Source: Posidonia oceanica | Lineage: Eukaryota > Streptophyta > Magnoliopsida > Alismatales > Posidoniaceae | Length of the DNA: 64,000 bases | Direction of reading: 5' to 3' | NCBI GenBank assembly: GCA_037176725.1 | Contig: JAZBRS010000037.1 | Span: 11,984,001-12,048,000, forward strand | Part shown: positions 20,853-33,400 of the stretch, one piece after another | Numbering within the stretch: the stretch's first letter is position 1 | Layout: each line of letters opens with the position of its first letter | Notes under the pieces: model-generated | The model's input: the letters and a program-made list of their open reading frames with translations, nothing else | Told to the model about the DNA's origin: nothing | Database searches by the model: none | Position numbers and translations under genes: made by a program

Positions 20853-23800
20853 TGTTGACACCCCATCTTGGCAGGCCCGGACCCTTGGAGCCATCTTGGT
20901 GATTGCTGGATCAAGCCCCAACCAAACCCTAGCCCTAATCCTCCTCTCTACCCTTCAAAAACAGCCTGTCTTGACCTAAACCTTTACCCCCTTTCCCGAC
21001 CTCAAAACCTAACCAAAATCCATAGGAAAACCTACCACTATCCACTCAACAAACCTACCCAAAAACCTAGGAATTTTCAAACCTAACCCATTCCCAAAAA
21101 TCCTAGAAAACTTAGGTTAAACTACCCTTTTTCTACACCTTGAAATCCCTCCAAAACCTCCTTAGAATCAAACCAAAACTTCAGACCCAAGACTTTAAAC
21201 CCTAGACTACCCACTCACCAATTTTCACCCCATTCCAAGGCCTTTAAGACCTTCTTTCACCCAAATTATCCTTTTCTCTCTCTGGGATTATCGTTTTCTC
21301 TCTCCTCTCTCTCTCCTGATTATCATCTCTCTTTTCATCACCCTCTTGCCCTTTTTCTGGCCTGGCTGTGGGCCCCCTTTGCACTTCTATCCCTTCTCTA
21401 TCTTATTCCTATTTTTACTTTAATTTTAACACTTTCCCTAATTTTAAAAAATCATTTCTCTCCAACCTATCTCTTTTCCTCTTGTTTCCCTCTTTTTCCC
21501 TTTTTCCTTCTTCCTTCTCTTTTTCTTTTCTCCCTTCTGCAAAAATCCACAAAAACCCATACAAATCTGTAAAATCTCAAAACACAAAAGAAACAAATCA
21601 GAACCCTAAGAAAAACAATTAAAAAAGGTTAAACAAGCAATTAACAACTTAAACTTAACTAAATCAAGTTAAAAGAAAAACCAAACATGCAAACTAAAAA
21701 ATGCAAAACAAATCAAAAGAAAACACTAAAAAATCAAGGAAAAAACTAGAATGAGATCTAAACTCACCAAAAGTAAAAACCCATCAGAAGAATTAAAAAA
21801 CAAACCCAAAAAGAAGAATTAAAAAAATCAAACACTAAAACAAGTAACTAAAGAAGGCAAAAGACCTAACCTAATAAACATAAGAAAAACAAGTTAAAAA
21901 CTTAATTAAAAAAGAAAAGAAAAACACATCTGAAAAGACTTAAAAAACATCCTATCAAACCAGAAAAATCTAATTAAAAACTCCAAGAAAAATCAGCAAA
22001 TAAAAAATCAAAGCATAATATAAAAGACTTAAGAAAGGAAAAAACCTAAGAAGACTAAGACTTAAAAACCCAGAAACAACCCTGATTAATACAAAAATAA
22101 ATCCTAAAAAATCCTAATCAATATCCTAAGTGTCCAACAAGGGAAACACAATTTTTAAAACAATTTAAAAGGTTTAACAAACATTTAATCAAGTGAAAAC
22201 TAATTAAAAGCAAAACCAAAACCCTAAAACCCTAATCAAGCCCAAAACCCATTTAAACCACACTAATTAACCAAAAGAAGTCATTAAAAAATCTGATTAA
22301 GATCCTGATTCACAGCACAAGCACCTCAATATTTTTACTTATTTTTTAATTTATTTTTTCCTATTTTATTTCTCTTCTTTTCCCTTGCTTTCTTTCTTCC
22401 TTCTCTTTTTTCTTTCTTCCTTTTCCTTATTGGGCCCGTCAGCCCATTTCTCTTTTTCCTTCATTTTTCCTTCTTTTTCTCGGCCCGCAGCAGTCCGGCC
22501 CGCCTTCTCCACCCCTTCTTCCTCCTTCACCTTCTCTGCGTTTTTTTTCTTTCGCCGGTTTTCTCCCGCGGTAGCTACAGCTCTCCCTCCTTCGTTTAAA
22601 TTTCAAGCTCTCCAATCCTTTCATCTACAGCGTCTCGCCGCTCTCTCCTGTCTCAGCACCGATTCCGGGAGGCTTTAATTGCCTGTCGTCTCGCCAGCTG
22701 CTTGTCATCCTCAGCAGCAGTGGATCGCGCCGGTGGAATTCAAATTCCAGAACGTGCGAGCAAGCCGGAGAGTTGCTGATAAAGCCTCAGCTTTCGACCT
22801 CCTTCAGAACCCTTTTTGCCATCCGAGAGAGAGAACGAGAGATATCCAGAGAATTCCCACCGAAAGCCTCTTCTTCTCCCTCTGATTTTCAGCAGAATTC
22901 TCCCTTCTCTTTTCCTCAGAAACCAAGCCCGTTCCAACCATCATTCCTCTCCCAGTTGATCCCCCAAGTTCACCCAGAAACCCAGCAGACTTCCTCCACC
23001 ATTTCGCGGTCTTTCACCACCCAGAACACCCCGAATTCACCCGAACTTCCACCACTGAAACCAACTGCAACCCAACACCTTCCCTCCTGAAATTGCCTTC
23101 ACCACAGTCCACCGCATCTCCCCAAATCCTTCCCCGACACTCACCTGCACTTCACCTTTCCAGGCCACCTAGTCTTCAGCCCTTTCCCTCACCACAGACC
23201 CCAAACGCCACCACAAACACTTACCCCACCTTCGGACCAGAAAACCCAACAACCTTCAATCTCCACCTACACTCTCCAGAAACCCAATTCGACCGCCCAG
23301 AACCCTTCCCCAGACCTCCAGCAACCTCCCGGAGGGTCCCATCCAGTCCGGCGTGCAGCGAACAGTCCCCCCGACCCCCGGCTGCCTCTGTGAACCCACG
23401 ATCAGCCAGATCTTCCGCCGGTATTCGCAGCAGCTGTCCAACCATCCAGGAAGCTCCGGAGGGTCGCTCTGAGTCGATCCCAGTCCTCGTGAGCAGCAGA
23501 CAGCCTCCACAGCGACCGGACGAGCTCCACCGGCGACCTCTGGAGCCACCTGCGTCGGGAGGACATCCCAGCCACGGAAACAGGTATATTCTTGCTCCCT
23601 TAGTCTTCTTTTCTTCCCGCGTTGCTCCTCAGCCCTTTAGAAGTAGGTTTCCGGCCCTCTTGCCCCGTTTCTGCTCGCCGCTCCGGTCGTCTTCTCCGGC
23701 GCAGTTCTTCGGTCGCCTCGTCGCTCCGGGCAGCGGAACGCAGCTCCCGCGATCGTCCCAGCTCCGCACGAGTCCCAGGAGCGTTCTCCGGCCCTCATAA

Positions 23801-26116
23801 CGCAGCGTCGCTGCGTTGATCGGCCGGACGAATCTCCTGAGACTCTGCAGAACTCCGGCGACCGCTCCAGCGCGCTCCAGGCTGCGTCGTCCTCCGCCGA
23901 GCATCGTCCGACCTCCGTCAGGACCAGGAGGTGCCTCCCCACCGGTCTGCGCCGCTCCAACACCCCCGTGCCAGCGTTCATGGACGCTGGCAGCTTGCTG
24001 CTACAGTGTCCATGGCCGTTGGCCATAGCACTGTTCACTTATTTTTCTGATATCTAAGTTTTCTTGCAAATATTGCATTTCTGGTCTGAGTTTTTATCAT
24101 TTTACATTCCAGTCCTTTATTTAGTTTAATCTGCTGATTTTTGAACTGAAACCATATTAAATTGCATGAAATATTTATGTTTTTCCTTATTTGCATGCTG
24201 ATCCATTTACTGTGCTTTCTAGTTATAATTTTTTACGCTTTAACCCTCCTGTTTTCAATTTCTGCATGTAGATCCTGCAGTAGATTATTTAGATTTAATG
24301 CATATAGTTTACCATATCATATTGCATTCTGGGCCCCCCTTGTTTTCTGTTTTTGCATCTTAATCCTCTGCACTGTAGAACTTAGGCTTTATTTCTTTTT
24401 TTTTGCTTGTTGCATTGCACATTTGCCCTGCTATTTTTGCATATTTGCATTTAGGTCCATTTTAAATGGACAGTAACTGTTTTCTATGTATTTCTGCTTA
24501 CTACATTGCATTTTGGCCCCTGTCTTTTCCAGAAATTGCACATCAGTCCTCTTCAGTGTTTTCAGAGCATATTTACCATATAAAATTGCATATTCAGCCC
24601 CTGCATGATTTCAAAATCACACATAGGTCCCTGCACTTTTTAAAAAATCATGTGAAAAGACCATTTTGCCCCTAGGTTGCATTCTAGCCCCTATGCCTAC
24701 CAAATTTCATGCAGACCTTCCACTAGTATTCCCAGACTCCCCAGAACCTAGTTTTCTGGAAAATTTGCATTTTAGACCCCAGTTTTTCCAAATTTGCTTT
24801 CTGATCTCTTTTTGCTTTCAAAACCTCTTTTTAAGCATACCCTCCTTTCAAAACAACTTTCTGAGCCTAGTTTTTTGCCAATTAGACCTCTGTCTTCCCC
24901 TGTTTTCAAAATCCTTTCCCATGGAACCCTGTTTTCTGGGAAATTTGCATTTTTAGTCCCTTTCTTTTTCAAAATGCTTTCTGAACTCCTGGTTTTTCCC
25001 AAGTTACTTCTCTTTGCTTTTTCTTGCTTTTGCATGCATCCTGCATTCATTTAGTCTTGCATTCTAGCATCCTTTTGCACACACTAAGCACTTTTAGCTC
25101 CCTTTCACTTGGGAGGACCTTTTGCACATCCCTAGGACCTCCTGAACACCTAGATCTGTTCTTCTCCCCTGTTCTGGCCCTTCTGCCTTGGAGCTGCGAT
25201 ATCTTCTGATCCGGCCGTTGGATCCTCTCAAGTAAGCTGCCCAGGCGACCGCAGCGCAGTGTTCTTCAGCATGGACCAGACAGATTTCAGATCAGGCTCC
25301 CGGATTTCCAGGTATGTCCTCCTGAACCCCTGCATTTGCATACCATTTACACAGTTTTCCTTGTTTTCGCTTTCTGTCTCTTTGAGCATGTAGAATAGGG
25401 CCTCCCCTTTCTGCTTCTATCTCCAAATCCCCGTTTCGCGTACCCCTGTGTGTTTTGTGTTGAGTTTTCCCTGGATTTGCCACTTGATGTGACCTTCTTC
25501 CCCCTTTTCCACGATCCGATCGCATCGCGAGCTTTGGGCAGCATGCGAGACACACCGTGGAACGGTTTAGCGGGAAACAGTCGCAAAGGGGTGGTAATCC
25601 CTCCGTTTGCACACTCTCCCCTCTGTAGGTCTTCACACTTACTCTGAGTGGTCCCGAACAACGTCTGTTCTTACACACACGTTGTTTTGACTCCCCTTTG
25701 GCCCCTTCTTATCTTTTCCTGCATTCTTGCATTTGCATGGCTTTTCCGAGGTTTTTGCTTCGCTGTTTTGGCACCATTTCGCGTGCCTGCTCTCGTTTTG
25801 GCACCGTTTTGCGTGTCCTCCTATTTTCTTGCCTTGTTTTGCGCGCCGCCTTGCTTTCTCGCCTGTTTTGCGTGCCAATTTTATTCTTTCGCTCCGTTTT
25901 GCATGCCATTCTGTTTTCTCGTCCTGTTTTGCGTGCCGTTTTCGCTCTTTTGCATCGTTTTGCGTGTGTTGCTCATTTCTTGCCTCGTTTTGCGTGTTTT
26001 GTGCCGTTTTTCCCTTGCATGTCGATCGCATTGCATGGTTTTCTCGCTGTTTTGTTTTCTCGCTTGCATTTGCATATTGGGCTGTGATGCTTACTGCCTG
26101 GAGTTCTCACGAGCTA
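20853..26116 (+). repeat. 5' LTR of the plus-strand element, truncated at its 3' end
   Basis: It follows the layout of the other large LTRs: lipid-poor coding capacity, an A-rich block (about 21550-22300), a GC-rich leader-like block with donor-like CAG/GTATAT near 23582 and CAG/GTATGT near 25312, a T-rich stretch, and a short CGTTTTGCGTGCC array (25760-26035). It breaks off after GAGCTA at 26116, where minus-strand NA sequence begins after 3 extra bases. About 540 bp of the LTR end are missing compared with the 3' LTR. No gene is supported. Confidence 0.8.
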
Positions 26117-26119
26117 TTT

Positions 26120-29100
26120 TTCATCACTCGTGAAAGTGATGACCTGGGGCTCCGCGATCATTCCGACCATGCTTTCCAAGGCGGCAGGTTCTATGGTTTG
26201 GGACACACGGGCGGCTTGGAACACGCGAAGGAAGGCCTCGCGATGCTCGGCAGAAGTGTGTATCAGTTCCCAGATGGATATGTCGGCTTTAACTTTTTTG
26301 AGCTGGGGTGTGATGTCGGCTTTAGGTTGGCATTTCTTGGTAGCAAGTGGTGCAGTTGTGGGGACAGGTTCAGCTATGGTGGATTCAAGAGGCTGGCCTG
26401 AAGGTAGTGGGACTACAGGCTGGACCAAAGGCAATGGTCTTGCAGGTTGTGGATGACTAGGCCTGGTTGCTGGTGCAGGAGGTCTGTAGACCCTCCCCGA
26501 TCGCGTCACTTCCGCACACATTTCTGTGGCGTAGCTGTAGGGTACGCGATGGGTATCCCGGGTTAGGTTAATAACCACGGGAGCGCGTGCGGCGAGCACG
26601 AGAGGGGCTACAGGCTGAGGAGGGCATGGGTAGGAGGGTAATTGGGAAGGCAAGCTAGGTGGGGACTGAGGTCTTGCTAGCAAGTGCACGGGAAGCTCCG
26701 GCTGAGGTCTGACTAGGAGATGTATTGGGGCTTGGGCCCGGGAAAGCATGGCGGCTGATGCAGGAGAACGCTCCGGCCTGGCGCACGGTCGGATCATATG
26801 GACGCCCGACTCGATACCGGCGATAGCTGCAAGATAGAGAGAGACTGGAAAGGGAGTAGAAACATCATGGATAAGCTCGGAAGGATCTACCACGGATGTG
26901 GGAGACCCAGAAGGAAACAAGGAGTGAATTCCTGAGGTCCCTGCGCCTCCTGAATAGGAGTGCTCCGGCAGGGGTCGGCGGACAATATTAGCTGGGGTAG
27001 ATGCTGATGCAGGTGCATGAGATGGTGCAGAAGTGGATGCCTCGTGCGTGTCGATCACAATCGTTCCCGATTCGATCAAGTCCTGGATAGCATTCCGGAG
27101 AGTGAAACAACTATCAGTCGAATGCCCGACGCTTCGATGAAAGTCGCAGAAAAGGTTCGCCTTAAACCAATGCGGTAGTGGGTTTGGTGGCGGGCGAACC
27201 TCCGGAAATCTCAGGAGCGACACAACCGTCAGGAGGACGGCAGTGAGCGGTTCCACCAGTGGGGCGAACTTCCGCTTCTCCATGGGTGGCCGTCTCGGCC
27301 TCGGGAATTGTCCTTGCTGAACCGGTGCGGCAGGATAGACCGGTCGAGCGGTGGTAGTGATTTGTGGTGTAGGGTGTGCCCTAGGTGCAGGTGCGTAATA
27401 GATTTGAGGAGGGGCAGGCCTGGACGCCAGACGGACGGGCGCAGCGGGGGAGTCGACGTATGCGACAACGGGCTTCGGCGGATCCTTCCTCTTGGGACGA
27501 TTGTTGTTGAGGCTGCTGTTGTTGTTGATGGCGCTGCTGCTACTACCGTCGTTGCTGGCGAGGGCCTGCCTGGCAAGCACAGAGAGTGCGGGGAAGTTGC
27601 CACTCCGCAACGAACTCTCTACGCGAGTGCCAGCTCGGATCAAAGCAGTGAAGGTTGTGACGGGTTGGATGCTAAGCAAAGCTCCGGTAGACGGCTGTGC
27701 CCCTTTTATGATGATCTCGATAGACTCCTCGTCGGAGGGCCTATCTCGAACATGCGAGGCAAGGGCACGCCAGCGGCCGACGTACTCCCCGAACGGCTCG
27801 CCCGGATTCTGCTTGGTTGCGATCAAGTCCGCGCGCTTTGAGACCAGATCGAGGTTGAAGGAGTACTGTTCCAAGAACGCCTGGCTTAGGTCGTTCTAAG
27901 TCTTGATCGTAGCCATGTCAAGCGAGGTGAACCACTTGAGGGCCGGACCAGACAAACTCTTCTGGAACAGGCGGATCAGCAACCTCTCGTCCGCCTGGAG
28001 TTGGGCGAGATCACCGCAGTACGCCTTCAGATGGGCTATGGGGCAGCCCCTACCATCATACTTCTCGAAGTCCGGTATTTTGAACTTCGGGGGGAGTACC
28101 GCCTCTGGGAAACAGCAGAGGTCTCGGAACTGGTAGGTCTGGTGGTCCGTGCCCTGCACTAGACGCAGTGCTTTCTCCAGAACATCCATCCTGTTGTTGA
28201 TGGGGTCTGGAATAGCTGCTACAGGAGATGGGGCAGCGGGGGCAGGGACCACGTATGCCGATTGGGTCGCACCGAGGTGCTCCTCCGGATCCACCATCAC
28301 GTCGCCTGGTGATGCAAGGTGATGGCCGGCATACCCGTGCTGTGGTGGAGTGCAAGGAGGGATGTATGCGGAAGTCTGAGCCTGATGCAAAAGGGGAGGA
28401 TAGATGGTATGCTGTGCGGTGGGTGCAGGATGATGGAGCATCAGCGGCCGTACCGGGGTGGTGCCGGGGGACGGGCCTGCGAGATACTGTGCTCCCACCA
28501 GTCCGAATGACTGGCCACCAGGTGGCGGAGGTGTATGCTGTGTGAGGTGTGGTGCTGATGCAAGAGGCGGAATGCGTGCCCCCATCGTCGGAACCGTGAG
28601 CAGTTGGGACGATGGTCTAGGCGGAAGTGCAGAGTGCAATGCGAGATGTGCGGGAGCAGGCCACACAGGAACCTCAGGAACAACGGGAGGGGAAGGAGGG
28701 CGGACTGATAGAGCTATACCCTGCAGCCGCTGGATAGTGTCCATCAGTTGCTGGTACTGCTCTTCAGGTGTCCCGTCAGTGGGAACACTGAATTGCAGTG
28801 CCGGCGAGGAACCAGAACCAAGAGATCCGGACTGTCCGGGAGACTGGAATCCTAGGGCGAGAGTCGCCGCAGCAGAAGGGTCGAAGGTGACAAAACCCTG
28901 AGAAGGTGGGGTCAGTGGTGCCTCCAGAACACGTGAAGTGGTCATCAAGATGGACTCGGCGACCGGATCAGGAGGAGCGAGCGTCTGCCACTGTCCCACA
29001 GCAAACTGGGGTGCCCTAGACGACAGAGGGGAAAAGCCTGGCGTCACAGAGGGCACAGAGGGGTTAGAAACGGGAACCGGAGGGGCCGGAGCGGGAACCA

Positions 29101-29146
29101 CCTCCGAGGCAAGGGTGAGGGGGGTCTCGACAGTGCGCTGGGCCAT
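26120..29146 (-). pseudogene. gag: Gag-pro of NA copy 3, truncated
   Basis: The frame starts at ATG 29146. It has a Pro-rich N-terminus and a Gag domain interrupted by TAG at 27896-27898, in place of a Trp expected before NDLSQAF. It then runs on in frame to the junction near 26120, just before the protease domain. It matches the copy at 41307-46565 except for scattered substitutions. The same TAG is in both copies, so it predates their separation. A C-X2-H-X4-H-X4-C knuckle is kept. With no protease and no proper end it is not functional as it stands. Confidence 0.83.
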
Positions 29147-30461
29147 TGCTGACCGAGAGCGAGTCAGAACGGGGCTGCGACGAGGGAAAAGGGGACGGGC
29201 TCTACGAGGAGCTATGCTCGCGAAGACGAGTAGCTCAGAAAAAGGATGGTCGAGCGCAAATGTCTCAGCAGAGATGTCAGCAAAGGAGAGACCCGAGCTC
29301 CAGCTGAGGAGATCGCTTACTGAACTCTGTTAAAGACACAACGGGAAACTAGGGTTAGAAAAGAAAGAGATGCAAAATGCATTAAGTTATGGCATGAATG
29401 TCATGTATGCTTTCTAGTATGCCCCCTTCACCTAACTAGTGTTTCCTAGCAAGGTTGTCTACTCCGGGTATCCCTGGGTGTACGGGTCACCGACTCGAGT
29501 CAGAAAAGTAGGCTCCCTGTCTAACTCCCGGCCCAAAGCTCAGGTAATGACAGGGTGGTGCGTTGGTGGCCTCTACCCCGCCAAAGCGTGGGTGGTACCC
29601 TCCACTAACACCGACACGACCCCGGACAAGGGGGGACAGACCGACTGACTCACACCATGCCAAAGCATCGGGGTGAGAGGCCGGAACCGTCCTTCGCAGA
29701 CTAGTAGGTGGACTCAGAGGAGAAGAATGCATGCCCTATATGATGCTTATGCAAATGATTAAAGTCTTTTATCTTGCACATTTTATTAACCAAAAGGGAG
29801 TGAAGGATTGTTCAGAGTCTCTAGTTGTTCCTAGGAGTTCTTTTACTTGCATTTTTTAGTTAACCATGGGGAGAACAGACAAGTTTCTACTATCCTAAGC
29901 ATGGCAAGTGCGAAAGGGAAGAAAATCAGTCAAGCATGGCAAGCAAACAATCATACAACACAACAAAAGGCATGTGCATGGCATGCGCAAGTGTTTGTGA
30001 GCATAATGGTGAAGAAAAACATTCATCGAGTCAAAAGGCATGTATGCATGGTATGTGCGTGCGTAGTGACATAGCAGGTGTGTAAAAGGAAGCATTCATC
30101 ATTCAAAAAGCATGTATTATTGCCAAACAAGTACGTAGACATGCAATGTGCGAGAATTAAAGCAATAATAAGCAAGTAAGGCAAAGAAAATAAAGACAAG
30201 TAAGCTGTGAAGGAAGTAAGAGCGTAGGCAAGACAACAAGTAAACAAACAAGCACAGAAGCAAAGCCAAGTAAAAGAGAGCGCAAACCGAGACAAAAGAG
30301 GTGCAAAACCTGAACAGAGTAGCCATGAAGCGACTCGCTAGGTGTTTGCACAGAAAAGCGAGCAAAACAGACAAAGGAAACACAAAGGCAGACAGAGACA
30401 CAAAGGCAAACAAAAACGCAAAGCAAGCGAACGAAAGCGGAGGCGAAAGCCGGAGTCTAGT
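29147..30461 (-). other. Leader of NA copy 3, no gene seen
   Basis: A purine-rich leader between PBS and gag, nearly identical to 46566-47880. It is rich in short AAGCAAG/CAAACAA phrases. Short ORFs on both strands lack protein-like composition. Confidence 0.6.
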
Positions 30462-30480
30462 ATCCCCAGCGGAGTCGCCA
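30462..30480 (-). other. Primer-binding site of NA copy 3
   Basis: Minus-strand TGGCGACTCCGCTGGGGAT lies one base after the LTR end. It is fully complementary to the 3' end of plant tRNA-Arg(ACG) as I remember it, the primer reported for Ogre elements. Confidence 0.8.
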
Positions 30481-30481
30481 C

Positions 30482-33400
30482 TGTAGCGATCCCGGTGTTC
30501 GGATCGTCCATGCACGATGCCAAAGCTCGCGTGCACCGATCGGAATCAGGCTCACTATAAGCGGCTATGTCCGAGAAGGAAGACCTAACTCGAAAACATT
30601 TAAAAAAGGGAAAAAGGGAAAGAAAAGAAGAAGATAAGACAAAATCGGAGTCGCCACCAAGTCTATTAAATCGGAAGACGAGGAAAACCGGGGAAATGCG
30701 TGAATAACCACGCAAAACCGAGCAAAAAATGCAATGCAAGGCAATGCAGAAGAAATAAGATGCAAATGAATGCAAATGAGGTGACTCGTGCCTTGGACAA
30801 GGGCAATACGGTCATTGCGGGCCAAGAGAGGGTAAGGACTCCTGTTACGCGCGGGGAAGGTGTTAGGCACCCCCGACACGCCCGAGAATCGGTCTTTCTA
30901 GGCTTACGCTCGCATATGCAGGGAAATGCAGACTTTGAATGCCTAAGTGCCAATGGATGCCTGTCTAAATGCTCAAAGGTGTGCTCTAAGTGATGAAAGA
31001 CGATGCAAGGAGGTAAACGTGCAATCTAAGCGCTCAGCAACGCTGTCTGTGTTCCGAACCGGGCGAAACCTGGCTCGTGAGAACTCCGGACAGTAAGCAT
31101 CACCGCCCTATATGCAAATGCAGGCGATAAAACCAAAACGGCGGGGAAAACGGGCAACGCAATCGACACGCAAGGAAAACCTCGTAAAACAGTGCGAGGA
31201 ACGAAACAAATATGCAAAAAGATGCGAGAACAGGGTTGTCATGCAAAATGGGGCAAGAAACGGAACAAGAACGCAAAACCGTGCGAGAAAAATGAAAGAA
31301 GGGCGCAAAACTGGGCAAGAAAACACCAGGGCACGCAAGACGAGACGAGAAAACGAAAGGGCACGCAAAACGGTGCAGGGAAACATGACTGCACGCAAAA
31401 CGGAGCGAGAAAACTTGGAAATACGCAAAACGGGGCGAGAAAACTAAAGGGCACGCAAAACGGTGCAAGACAAAGAAGCGGCGCGCAAAACGGAGCGAGA
31501 AAACTTGAAAACACGCAAAACGAGGCGCGAAAACTAAAGGGCACGCAAAACGGTGCAAGACAAAGAAGCGGCGCGCAAAACGGAGCGAGAATACTTGAAG
31601 GCACGCAAAACGAGGCGAAAAAACTAAAGGGCACGCAAAACGGTGCAAGACAAAGAAGCGGCGCGCAAAATGGTGCGAGAAAACTTGAAGACACGCAAAA
31701 CGAGGCGAAAAATCTAAAGGGCACGCAAAACGGTGCAAGACAAAGAAGCGGCGCTCAAAACGGTGCGAGAAAACTTGGAAACACGCAAAACGAGGCGAAA
31801 AAAACTAACGGGCACGCAAAACGGTGCAAGACAAAGAAGCGGCGCGCAAAACGGAGCGAGAAAACTTGAAAACACGCAAAACGAGGCGAAGAAACTAAAG
31901 GGCACGCAAAACGGTGCAAGACAAAGAAGCGGCGCGCAAAACGGTGCGAGAAAACTTGAAGACACGTAAAACGAGGCGAAAAATCTAAAGGGCACGCAAA
32001 ACGGTGCAAGACAAAGAAGCGGCGTGCAAAACGGTGCGAGAAAACTTGGAAACACGCAAAACGAGGCGAAGAAACTAAAGGGCACGCAAAACGGTGCAAG
32101 ACAAAGAAGCGGCGCGCAAAACGGAGCGAGAAAACTTGAAAACACGCAAAACGAGGCGAAGAAACTAAAGGGCACGCAAAACGGTGCAAGACAAAGAAGC
32201 GGCGCGCAAAACGGTGCGAGAAAACTTGAAGACACGTAAAACGAGGCGAAAAATCTAAAGGGCACGCAAAACGGTGCAAGACAAAGAAGCGGCGTGCAAA
32301 ACGGTGCGAGAAAACTTGGAAACACGCAAAACGAGGCGAAGAAACTAAAGGGCACGCAAAACGGTGCAAGACAAAGAAGCGGCGCGCAAAACGGTGCGAG
32401 AAAACTTGAAGGCGCGCAAAACGAGGCGTAGAAACTAAAGGGCGCGCAAAACGGTGCGAGAAAACTTGAAGGCGCGCAAAACGAGGCGAAGAAACTAAAG
32501 GGCGCGCAAAACGGTGCAAACGGCATGCAAATGAATGCAGTGCAGGGATTCAGGGAGATATACTTGGAGATCCGGGAGTCTGATCGGAGATCTGCTTAGT
32601 CCATGCTGAAGAGCGCTTCGCTGCGGTCGCCTGGGCAGCTTACTTGAGGAGATCCAACGGTCGGATTGAAAGATATCGCAGCTTCGGAGCAGAAGGGCCA
32701 GAACAGGAGAGAAGAACGGATCTAAGTGTTCAGGAGGTCCTAGGGGTGTGATGAAAGTCCTCCCAAGTGAAAGGGAGTTAAAAGTGCCTGGTGTATGCAA
32801 GGGGGATGCTTAAATGCAAGATTAAATGAATGCAGAATGCATGCAAAGCGAGAAAAGACAAAGAAAAGCAGTTTGGGAAGAACAGGGATTCAAAAGCATC
32901 TTTGAAGAAAGAAAGGGGCTAAAACACAAATTTTCCAGAAAACGAGGGTCCCGGGGAGTCCGGGAATGCAAGTGGAGGGTCTACATGCAATTTTTGCAAG
33001 CATGGGGGTTAAAATGCAACTTAGGGGCAAAACAGTCTTTTACATGGTTTTTTGAAAGATGCAAGGCTCTATGTGTGATTTTCAAATCATGCAGGGGTCA
33101 AATATGCAATTTTTGTAGGAAAAATGCAAGCTAAATGCATGCTATGCATGGTGCAGAGGACCTATGTGCAAAATCAGGTAACAAGGGCCAGGAATGCAAA
33201 TGCAGGAGATGAATGATGAAGACGGAATGCTTGATAACAGATCAGAGGACCACATTGCAAATAGTGCAGAGATCGGGACTTAACAGCAATTTAATAAGAT
33301 AACAGCAAGCATTTAAGTGGCGTTTAACATCTAAAGGACCTAATTGCAAAAATAAAAATATGCTGGGGCAAACAATAAAGCATAGCAAGCCATGTTGAAC

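Larger units (their letters stand above)
26120..30481 (-). mobile_element. Truncated internal region of a second NA copy (NA copy 3)
   Basis: Read on the minus strand this is PBS, leader and the first part of gag-pro. It is nearly identical to 43539-47900 (about two dozen differences by eye). It is joined at 30481/30482 to the end of the LTR at 30482-36153, so that LTR serves two internal regions. At its other end it is cut inside gag-pro and fused to a plus-strand LTR. Confidence 0.82.

Noticed and set aside
22385..24038. Pro/Ser/Arg-rich ORFs in the leader-like block of the plus-strand LTR (and 53228-54900)
   Set aside because: They lie in LTR sequence that is non-coding in related elements. 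Frames and stops differ between the two near-identical copies, and composition follows GC and CT richness.
28228..28901. Plus-strand ORFs opposite the gag genes (also at 45647-46320, 27308-27899 and 44727-45318)
   Set aside because: They are antisense shadows of the GC-rich gag frame and have no family resemblance.
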